Below, in pieces: positions 55,828 to 64,000 of a DNA stretch of 64,000 nt. A program made the translations under genes and the position numbers. Numbering within the stretch: position 1 is the first letter of the stretch; every line of letters begins with the position of its first letter. The notes below the pieces were generated by a model that saw only the letters and a program-made list of their open reading frames with translations, did not search any database and was not told the origin of the DNA. The stretch lies in assembly GCA_014621425.1 (NCBI GenBank), contig JAANBB010000129.1, positions 1 through 64,000 on the forward strand, in the 5' to 3' direction. This DNA comes from Cylindrodendrum hubeiense (taxonomy: Eukaryota; Ascomycota; Sordariomycetes; Hypocreales; Nectriaceae).

Positions 55828-57291
55828 ATGGCAGTCCCCCTGCACCCCGCGCTGCGTTCCGCCGTCATCGCCGTGGTCGCTCCTCTTGGTTTGTATTGCG
55901 TCTTCCTCGGCCTAGGCATCACTCCGTTCTTCCAGAGACAGTACGAAATCATTCCTTGAGGCGTTCCGCCCATTCATGTCTAACATTGAGACAATAGCTT
56001 TCTATACGCACACAAGATTAATACCCTATGGTGGACCGATATCAACAAGCCAGAACAATGGGGCTTTGCCCGTTTGTCTAGCCCGCCATCGCATCTCGCG
56101 GAATGTATTCCATGTTACTGACACACACTGTCCCCAGAAAACCAAGTGACACCATTTTCGCTGGAGACGTCTGACGGAGAGAGCATCTATGCTTGGCATA
56201 TCCTGCCACTGCCCCTTTACCTGCAGAATGAGGCATCTGTCGCCGCTCAGACGCCAGGCCTCTCAAAAGACTTCACCCATACAGAGTCTTTTCGTTTGCT
56301 CAAAGATGACCCAGAGTCCCGCCTAGTTCTGTACTGTAAGGTCATTTTCAACTCTTTGCCTGCGATAAAAAGCTGATTCCGTAACTAGTCCATGGCGTAA
56401 GTTATGAATTTGACCCTGAAGGGTAACTATGTCTCTAATCATGAGCAGAACGCAGGTCATGTTGCCCAAGGCTTCCGACCCGACAGCTACCACACCTTAA
56501 CGGATACCTCATCCTATCATGTTGTCGCCATTGACTATCGCGGATTCGGGCACTCCACTGGAAGTCCTACAGAAGCTGGCATCATTCAAGATGCCTCTGC
56601 GCTTGTCGACTGGGCCATCGAGGTTGCAGGCATCCCTTCCAGCCGCATCGTCCTGCTCGGCCAAAGTCTAGGAACCGCCGTCGTCAGTGGTGTGGCCGAG
56701 AAGTACGCCCTTCAGGGTGTTGAGTTCGCGGGCATCACTCTCGTCGCTGGCTTCAGCGACTTGGCCTCCTTGCTCACTGGATACCGCATCCTCGGCGTCT
56801 TCCCCGTTCTGGCACCATTCCGTGTCTGGCCGTGGTTGGTGCGCTGGTTTAACTACTTCGTGGTTGACAAATGGCATTCTGCCAACCGTCTTGGCAACAT
56901 TGTCCGACACACCAAGACCAGGCTGAGGATCAACTTGGTTCACGCCAAGAATGACGCGGATATTCCCTGGACGGAGGACAACAAGCTGTTCCGAGCCGCT
57001 GCCAATGAGACAGTGGGTATCTTGGATGATGGCGAGTTTGATGCCTGGAAGGAGCAGCGCACCATCAGGAAAGGGGATGACGCATTTGTTACAACCTGGA
57101 TTGCTGAGCCAAACATCGTTATCCGACAGGAGCTATTTCCATATGGAGGTGAGTAGACTTAGCCAAGTTCGCCCTCTACAAAGCACACTAACCAATCCAC
57201 AGGTCATAACGATATCATGGGCTATGCGCCCGTTGCGCTGGCCATTATGAGGGCCTTTGATCTACATGGCACTACTTACGCCGAGGTGTAG
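55828..57291 (+). CDS. BEM46/ABHD-type membrane-anchored serine hydrolase with an 8-nt micro-exon
   Basis: A family of ER or plasma-membrane alpha/beta hydrolases (ABHD12/13, fungal BEM46) that cleave lipid esters. I reconstruct six exons: 55828-55940, 55998-56071, 56138-56335, 56389-56396, 56449-57148 and 57203-57291, giving 393 residues with all phases consistent. The N-terminal hydrophobic segment (AVIAVVAPLGLYCVFLGLGI) is a signal anchor. The oxyanion motif FHGNAGH (residues 129-135) is assembled from the third exon, an 8-nt exon (TCCATGGC) and the fifth. The nucleophile is Ser204 in GQSLGT. The acid is Asp300 or Asp302 in AKNDADIPW. The base is His366 in GGHNDIMGY. Blocks such as VVAIDYRGFGHSTGSPTEAG and LVAGFSDLASLLTGY fit the family. 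Without the micro-exon the motif and frame are lost. Confidence 0.9.
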
Positions 57292-58941
57292 GGTTAGGGA
57301 TATAGATCGGGATAGAAATAGAGACTCAGTGCATTCCTTAACCAAGTAATCGAGAATAAATTTCCAAGGCATCATTTCAGTATTTCCAACAACCGTTCAA
57401 TTGCATTGCATTGTACACGTTTCAGATGAGCACTCTACACAATAGCTGAATAACTCAAACAGCGACTAGAAGGTCCTCCCAACAAGTCAGCCATAGAAGC
57501 TAGGTGGATGCTAGTGCATAACCCATGTAGCTAAAGTGCAAGGAAAAAAAGTAAATATCCCTTACATAATGAATAATACCACTATTCGCCCATATATTGC
57601 TATTTGTATGCAGAAGATACTGCAATATCCAGTTATTGATTGTGTCCCCCGATGTTATTTTCATTCATTTCTTATGTCCTTTTTGTTTGGTGTTTATGCG
57701 TACACGTAAACCTGGGGAACGAGAGGAGGCCTACATGTGGTAGATTTTAGGCAGATACGACCAGCGTGCGGAGACATAGCCACACGAGTGATTCTAGAGG
57801 CAAATGTGCAACTTCTCTCACGAACATGTTACTCTGCGCGAATTCAATGGAATCCAGTATCTTTGAGAAGTATGGTTGTTTCAAGGTCATTGATTATACA
57901 CTCGTTCAAGGGTATCTTCAGTGCGGTGCATGTGGATTCGTTTTCGATGCTGGCGATCAAATCATATCAGGTAAGAGACAGGCAACGCCCTATGACCCAA
58001 ACAGCCCTGCACAGATGCTAACATTTGACCATATGGCCTAATCCGCGGGAGAGAGGAGTCGATTGAAACTCGTGATGCTAGTGAGTTCAAAGACTTCAAA
58101 CCCGCCAAGAACTATGATAAACATATAGTAGAGGGAGGAAAAAGCGTCAAGATTCGTACAAAGTGCTGTTTATCCCCTAGTATCAAGTCAAATAAACTAG
58201 ATCGTATTATAATATTTATTCATATTGAAGTTTGCGTTCTGTGTGCGAGTCGCAATAAACGAGCGTGCGAATAGCAACACTGAGAAATACTGTGCCATTT
58301 AGTTCACATAACTACGTGGGTTACCCTAGTTTGATTTCCTCAAATATTTCCAAATCAAATGTTCCCAATCAAGATAGCAGCACGAGAGAACAGCGCAAAG
58401 TGCAGTGCCTGCACCAGCAGGTTCTGTAACTGTAACGACCAGGGTTGGTCGACACAACCTTGCTGAATTATCTATGTAAAAGAACAATTATTGTCAAAAC
58501 AGTGCGAGGATGCGCTTCTTGCAAGACTTACAAGCGAAAAATATTAAGTGAAGCGCCTCACCTGTCTTTGCGCAGACGACAAACCACCAAAGCGCTTGGT
58601 GGCATTTGCCCCTCCTTGCTGCCTGTCTTTGAAAATATTGGCCTGAACTATGATATGTTTAATGATCATCCCAAAAGCTACATGGCATAAGAAAATCTGT
58701 CAGGATCCCTTATGGACAGGTTTACCGCAGGTGCCTTGGTGATACAGGGCCCTTTGTCGGCAAATCACATGGAGGCCAGGTAATCATTTATTGCGCTGCT
58801 GTCAGTCAGAACCCCGCAGTCGTGTCCGTGAATGTTACCCCACCAAAAGAGCTCCCCAGTTCTAGAACCCAAAAGTCGGCAGCGCATTCGCATCGCACTC
58901 TCTAAACCTCGTCCAATTTGCATCCAAACCCGCCGCCCATC
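57292..58941. other. AT-rich intergenic region
   Basis: 1.65 kb between two plus-strand genes, clearly more AT-rich than the genes around it. An AATAAA signal near 57354 fits the 3' end of the BEM46-type transcript. Two small ORFs (57766-58041 and 58445-58690) contain isolated Cys pairs (CGACG, CASCK) but no full domain. A decayed gene or RIP-altered relic is possible but not shown. Confidence 0.4.
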
Positions 58942-60742
58942 ATGCCGCCCGAGGATTCCAAGCCAACCGAGCCTGTCGTCGACGACAAGGGCAAGCAGGT
59001 CGCCGCCGCCGAATCCGAGTCCGAAGACGATGACGAGCCCGCCACCGGTGACGCTGCCCCCGCGGCTGGCTCCGCCGACAAGAAGAAGAAGAAGAAGAAG
59101 TCGAAGCGCGCCAAGGTCAAGGAGGCCCTGACGGGCAAGTCTTCGTCGTCGGATGGCGGCTCCGAGGCAGACTTGAAGAAGGCGCTGTCGTCCCTGACGC
59201 CGCAACAGGTCCAGGAGTTCATCGCGCTCAACCCGGCGCTGGCCAAGGAGGTGGCACATGCTTCAGGCAGCGCCAACCCGTCGGCTGACGAGGCGGTCAC
59301 GCAACTCCGAAAGATGAACCTCCAGGATATCATGACTGGACTAGCGGCCAGCGGCAAGAACGCCAAGGACATGGGCTCCTACAAGTTCTGGCAGACGCAG
59401 CCCGTGCCGCGCTTCGGCGAGGAGGGCCAGCTCGAGGAGGGTCCCCTGCGCCAGCAGAAGGTCGAGGATGTGCCCACCGAGCCTGCGCCGCTGGTTGCCG
59501 GCTTCGAGTGGGTGACGATGGATCTGACCAATGATGATGAGATCAAGGAGGTGTATGAGCTGCTCAACGGCCACTACGTCGAGGACGACGAGGCCATGTT
59601 CCGATTCAACTACTCTCCCTCTATCCTGCGATGGTACGAATTCCCTTACTGCTCTAGCAATCATCTCACTCTGCCATGTCAGTACCACTAACATCCATCT
59701 TACAGGGCCATGATGCCTCCGGGCTGGAAGAAGGACTACCACGTCGGCGTCCGCGCCACCGAGTCTCGCAAGCTCGTCGCCTTCATCTCCGCCATCCCCG
59801 TCAACCTGCGCGTCCGCAGCAAGAACATCGTGTGCTCCGAGGTCAACTTCCTGTCCATCCACAAGAAGCTCCGTGGCAAGCGCCTCACCCCCGTCCTCAT
59901 CAAGGAGATCACCCGCCGCAGCAACCTCAACGAGATCTGGCAGGGCCTGTACACCGCCGGTGTTGTCCTCCCCAAGCCCGTCAGCACCTGCCGCTACTAC
60001 CACCGCGCCCTCAACTGGCAGAAGCTGTACGAGGTTGGCTTCAGCCCGCTGCCCGCTAACAGCAAGCCGCAGTACCAGGTCCGCAAGTACGCATTGCCCG
60101 ACAACACTAGCACCAAGGGTCTTCGTGCGTTGGAGGAGAAGGACCTTGATGCGGTCATGGCCCTGTACAAGCGGTACACGAAGAGATACGATATGACTCC
60201 TGAATTCACACGTGAGGAGGCGTATCACTGGTTTGTGCCCAAGATCGAGCCCAGTGGCGAGCAGGTCGTATGGACCTACGTTGTTGAGGTAAATGCCCCC
60301 CTAAACCCTGTGACCAATGCACATTCTAACACCAGTCTAGGACGATGACAAGAATATCACCGATTTCTTCTCTTTCTTCAGCATCGAGTCCTCGGCAATT
60401 GGCAACGCCAAGCACAGCGTCATCCGTGTCGCCTACATGTTCTACTATGCCAGCGACGTCGGCACCCGTGAGCCCTCCGACAAGCCCGCCCTCAAGACAC
60501 GCCTCAACGAGCTCATCCACGACGCCCTCATCCTCGCCAAGCGCTTCAAGTTTGACGTCTTCAACGCTTTGTCCCTCATGGACAACGCCCTCTTCCTCGA
60601 GCAGCAGAAGTTTGGTGCCGGCGATGGCCAGCTGCACTACTACTTGTTCAACTACCGCCTGAACCCCATCTCCGGTGGCGTTGACAGGAAGAACCAGCTC
60701 GATGAGACGACCCTCAGTGGTATTGGTACGGTTATGCCTTGA
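58942..60742 (+). CDS. nmt1: Glycylpeptide N-tetradecanoyltransferase (N-myristoyltransferase)
   Basis: It transfers myristate from myristoyl-CoA to N-terminal glycine of target proteins; it is essential in fungi. Exons are 58942-59633, 59706-60288 and 60341-60742, giving 558 residues. The N-terminus is acidic, with a poly-Lys ribosome-binding-type stretch ([13 protein letters not shown]). Family blocks follow: [54 protein letters not shown] (acyl-CoA contact), [20 protein letters not shown] and [17 protein letters not shown]. The C-terminal lobe includes [33 protein letters not shown] and [10 protein letters not shown]. An extra stretch of about 100 residues before the core ([20 protein letters not shown]) is seen in fungal enzymes. 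Substrates could include the N-Gly RTC5 in this window. Confidence 0.97.
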
Positions 60743-61034
60743 GCGTGAGCTTCAGCGGGAGTGTAAGTGGTGGAAACAACAGAAGTAACAGAATGGTGAG
60801 GGAGGCAACATCTAGGTTTCATATAAATGAGACGTAGACGTTGTCAAGGCCCGAGGGGAGCGAATGCAAAAGGAATAAAAATCGATATCTGTACGAAGAG
60901 ATGAATATCTAACAGTCAACGATGATGACGCATTATATCACGCTTGGCCGCAATCCCCATCTTGAGACATCCATAGACCTCGTGAAACCCCAGTTCCTCT
61001 TCATGCAACCTGCTTTCTCTGCATGTATTATGTA
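60743..61034. other. Short convergent intergenic region
   Basis: The shared 3' flank of NMT (+) and the alpha/beta hydrolase (-), about 290 bases. Nothing is recognised. Confidence 0.5.
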
Positions 61035-62350
61035 CTATAGCTTGGTCCAAGCTGCCAGCCTCTCCTCCAGCAAACTGTTGAGCCACTGGAACCGTTCCAT
61101 GGGCGGCGAATGGCCCATACCCTCGACGATGAGTCCCACGCCCGGTTTCATGGCGCGGATCAGGCGCTCACCATTAGGCAGGGTGATCATGTTGTCGCGG
61201 GTGCCATGAATGATCAGGATACGCTCACGGCCGACGGCGTCGGCGATGGCACCTAGCTGCTCGTCCGACTTGTTGTGCCAGCCGGCGGCCACCAGCTGAC
61301 ACAGAAAGCCCATCCGCGAGAATTCAGCCGCGTCGAGGCGCTTGGTTAGCTCCTGTGCCTGGAAGCGCTGGAAGTTGCTGTCAAACAGCTGGTACTGCGA
61401 GCCGGCCTCGGGCGACGGCGGGAGGCACCGGGGTGTCTCGCCGGGGACGGGGAGGACTTCGGCGTCCGGGGCCGCGAGCCACTCCGGGGTGAACAGTTGA
61501 CGCGCCGCGTCGGTGATGGCGCGCTCCATCGGCTTGGGTATCAAGAAGCCCAGGGTCTCCGACACGGATTCGGTCAGATTCTTCGCATTCTCGATGTGGG
61601 CCGATGAGCACAGCAGCGACAGCGACTGCAGGCGGTGCGGAATGGCGTAGGCGACCTCTTGCGCAATCATGCCTCCCATCGAGATGCCCGCCACGTTGAC
61701 CTCGCGGTCAGCAGTCCAGCCAACATGATCCAGCACCTCGATGATGTCTTTGGCCATCTCGCTCGTCGAGTAGCGCCCCAGCGGTTTGTCGCTGCCACCC
61801 ATACCGCGGTTATCGACGATCAACACCGAGTACTCGTCGCCGCGATCGTGGCCAAAGTACCTGGTCTGACGCTGCCAGGAAGTCTTGACTCCGGCAAGAC
61901 CCATGATGAGCTACGCGGCTCCCGAACAGACATCAGCGCAAGTCCTTCTAAAATAGGTGCCAAGCTTGCACGGAACGTCACTATGGGTGCAGTCGCCGGC
62001 AGGCGGGTGATGGGGAAACAAAGCATCAACGTACCACGAGCTTGATCGGCCCGGAACCATGAATCGACCATGCGATATTCACTGGCCCGCCACGGTCTTT
62101 GGCCGCCGCGAATTTGCCATGCTGGTGAGGCTCGAGGCCCCAGACGGTACTCGGATAGGCTGCGTGCTTGAGCGTCTCCTCAGCGGAGGGAAACGCCTGT
62201 TGACTGCGACGCATGCTAGGTTAGTACACGTTTCTTCCATGACAAGGCGATTATACTCTGAAGTACAAGAGTTTCCAGAAAAATACTGCACATGGACAAA
62301 GAGACAGGGGGTAGAGACTTATGCTCTCCCTTGACTTACGGGGTTGCCAT
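61035..62350 (-). CDS. Alpha/beta hydrolase with an 11-nt first coding exon
   Basis: Exons are 62350-62340 (11 nt), 62215-62035 and 61910-61035, giving 355 residues. The tiny first exon encodes MAT plus two bases of Pro; it has a GTAAGT donor, and phase fits the next exon only if its acceptor is at 62216. A start at 62214 (MRRSQQAF) inside exon two is the alternative. The hydrolase core has INIAW-type strand (VNIAWSIHGSGPIKLVLIMG), WQRQTRYFGHDRGDEYSVL, DNRGMGGSDKPLG and the nucleophile elbow VAGISMGGMI with Ser141. The acid Asp is in IIHGTRDNMITL and the His in VEGMGHSPPM. There is no signal peptide. It resembles fungal hydrolases of the epoxide-hydrolase/haloperoxidase group, but the substrate is unknown. 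Confidence 0.85.
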
Positions 62351-63019
62351 GATGTTTGCTTGAGCTTTAGTGCCTCCAGCGTTGCCAAGCGATGGTGCGG
62401 GTTATAGCTGTCCCCGTCAACGAATGGGAGACTTGGACAAAGGATGAAGTCAACAAACTATTTAGATGTCAAGAGTTGAGAGCTACCAAATCCCAAAGAC
62501 GGCAGAAATGGTCAAAGTTGAAAAGCTGACGAGGTTTACAATAGCTATCTGCATGTCTGGGCTGCCTAACCCAACTGCAACATGATCCAACTCCAGAACA
62601 TTCTCCCCACACAGTGGAGTGCTGCGCCGTTGGTGGACCGAGGGTCGTCCCTAGCGGCGACGTTGCTCCCGCACGTGCCGGGCTACTCCTACGACTGGGG
62701 AGGTACGTAGTCAAGGCAGTAGATCACAACCACGACGGGCATGCAGCCAAGTAAGCAGGGATGACTTCAGCTTCAAAGGGAGCATGCCTCCAAAATCCAA
62801 TTTTATTCCATTTCAGCCGGCGAGGATCTAGCTCCTCACATTCGCTTATTGTACATCATATACATGGCCCATCTTCTTGTCACGGCCTCAGCGTCTCTCT
62901 GCGCCGTCTCCACCGGCTCCGTCCCAGGCCACACACAATTGTAATTGGAGCCATCATTGGCGCCGTCTATGAAAAAGCCCAACTGTCTGGATCCCTCTCA
63001 AGTTCCCTTGTAGAGCCTC
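62351..63019. other. Intergenic region
   Basis: Lies between the hydrolase start and the ribophorin 3' end. It holds one possible very small gene (62582-62754), described separately. Otherwise nothing is recognised. Confidence 0.45.
62582..62754 (+). CDS. Possible small two-exon protein
   Basis: An ATG opens MIQLQNILPTQWSAAPLVDR and runs 40 codons to a good GTACGT donor at 62703. An acceptor at 62746 (GCAG) would give a 44-nt intron and an immediate in-frame stop, making 42 residues ending YSYDWGAK. The composition is natural and the splice signals are fair, but I know no family and chance is a real possibility. Confidence 0.22.
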
Positions 63020-64000
63020 TTACCTCTCGCCAGCAAGGCGTCGGCCCTGAACCTCGCTCAGCGCCTTGGTTCCGCTCAGGAACGAAACGATGCTGAGGAC
63101 AATGACGACAGGCAGGATCTGGAACAGGTTCCACGCGCTGTAGTAAAGGAAGAAGGCACCCTCAATTGCGACAATAGATCCGAAGAAGACGGCGTGCGAA
63201 ACCGGCGCAGTGCCGAGGGCCTTAGGGAGGTCGTTGACGTTGGCGCCCAGGAAAATCCACTGTAACACGAGATTAGCAACTTTCCTACAAAAGAGGGCAA
63301 TATAAACACATACGCCAATGAACAGAGGGGGAACTGTTGCCAGCACAGCTAGGACGAACACCAGCGAAATGAACACAGGAGGGCTCTTGGCATCTTCACG
63401 GAAGGTGTGTTGAATCGTAGCACGCTTGCCGTATCGGATGGGGGCCTGGTATTGAGGCGCGGGAGTATTGGGGTCAACCTGGACCTCGATGTCGAAGGCG
63501 GGGACGATGGAAGCCTTGGAAGATCCAAAGGATCCAAGCACGATGCTGGCCTTTAGGGGAACGTCGGACAGGAGGAGTTGGATGGGGAGGTCCTTCTGGG
63601 TCTGGGGACTCGTCAGCAACATGTCATTGCGGTTTTGGGGGTGCGCAATCGCGTACAATATCAACGCTGCCCTTGCCGGACGCCTTCAAGGTGAGAGGGT
63701 AGGGGGCCTCGAGGCCAGTAGACTCGGTCAAGATCAGGAACGCCTGGTGCGGTCGCTTGTCGCTGGAGCCCTCCTTGGTGGTCAGGGCCACAGTGAGGGT
63801 ATCCTTATGGCCCAGAACGACGACATTCTTGGCAGCCTCACTTGTGCTAAACCTGCAGTGCTCACTCCGTCAGCAATTGCGTCCTCATGTAATAGATCCA
63901 GAACGCTGCTAGGCGCTTGTTGCCGCGCGATGGGGACAGCTGTGGGAGCTCACTTCTGGGTGACGGCGTTGGACTTCTTAGAGCCGACGGCGACGGACGC
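63020..64000 (-). CDS. swp1: Ribophorin II / SWP1, oligosaccharyltransferase subunit (C-terminal part, cut by window edge)
   Basis: This subunit of the oligosaccharyltransferase complex helps transfer N-glycans to proteins in the ER membrane. Visible exons are 64000-63954 (partial), 63852-63657, 63601-63314 and 63259-63020; all junctions keep phase. The lumenal part reads KKSNAVTQKFSTSEAAKNVV, HKDTLTVALTTKEGSSDKRP and HQAFLILTESTGLEAPYPLT, then DLPIQLLLSDVPLKASIVLG. The C-terminal half has the family's three membrane segments: PPVFISLVFVLAVLATVPPL, APVSHAVFFGSIVAIEGAFF and LFQILPVVIVLSIVSFL. The segment WIFLGANVNDLP between them is a strong match. The N-terminal signal and most of the lumenal domain lie outside the window to the right. 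Its C-terminal SGTKALSEVQGRRLAGER is typical. Confidence 0.92.

Noticed and set aside
57766..58690. Two small ORFs with Cys pairs that hint at zinc motifs
   Set aside because: Only isolated Cys pairs are present, with no full zinc-finger spacing and no joining introns in AT-rich DNA.

Overview
This 64 kb window is nuclear DNA of a filamentous ascomycete, most likely a Sordariomycete. The evidence is short introns (about 44-124 nt) with GT(A/G)NGT donors and CTAAC-type branch sites, GC-rich genes on both strands without operons, and fungal-specific families (SUR7/PalI, DUF3433, ERG9, RCF1, SWC3, RTC5, GPI14). I saw no prokaryotic, viral or CRISPR features, and by eye no tRNA or rRNA gene. I predict about 22 protein-coding genes. 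Exon boundaries were worked out by hand from splice signals, reading phase and family resemblance.

Layout. 1-490 (-): start of a membrane-anchored, proline-rich protein cut by the left edge. 2549-4718 (+): Ser/Pro-rich coiled-coil protein with an apparent frameshift. 5647-7345 (-): J-domain co-chaperone. 7346-11102: largely gene-free. 11103-12665 (+): squalene synthase. 13722-14794 (+): ER-type Hsp70-like protein with an HDEL end and a break in frame. 15615-17160 (-): secreted subtilisin. 17161-22759: a 5.6 kb gene-poor stretch. 22760-24739 (+): F-box-like protein. 25321-26723 (-): GPI14 mannosyltransferase. 27255-28147 (+): TRAX. 28971-32874 (+): DUF3433 membrane protein. 33435-34772 (+): unknown. 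35766-38406 (+): alpha/beta hydrolase with a long disordered tail. 38854-39552 (+): Ada-type regulator. 40824-42064 (+): secreted repeat protein. 43002-44312 (+): SUR7-like protein. 44756-47494 (-): ZZ/EF-hand membrane protein. 48079-48913 (+): RCF1. 49213-51092 (-): RTC5. 52180-54488 (-): SWC3-type protein. 55828-57291 (+): BEM46/ABHD-type hydrolase. 58942-60742 (+): N-myristoyltransferase. 61035-62350 (-): alpha/beta hydrolase. 63020-64000 (-): ribophorin II/SWP1, cut by the right edge.

The genes are mostly housekeeping and do not form an evident biosynthetic cluster or defence system. Several act in the secretory pathway: GPI14, the ribophorin subunit, the HDEL Hsp70-like protein, the subtilisin and squalene synthase. 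The most notable points are the ER Hsp70-like gene whose signal peptide and body lie in different frames, an 8-nt micro-exon in the oxyanion-hole motif of a hydrolase, an 18-nt micro-exon in TRAX, a 48-nt in-frame intron hidden inside the F-box ORF, a hydrolase whose catalytic serine position is glycine, and a bacterial-style Ada/AraC regulator.
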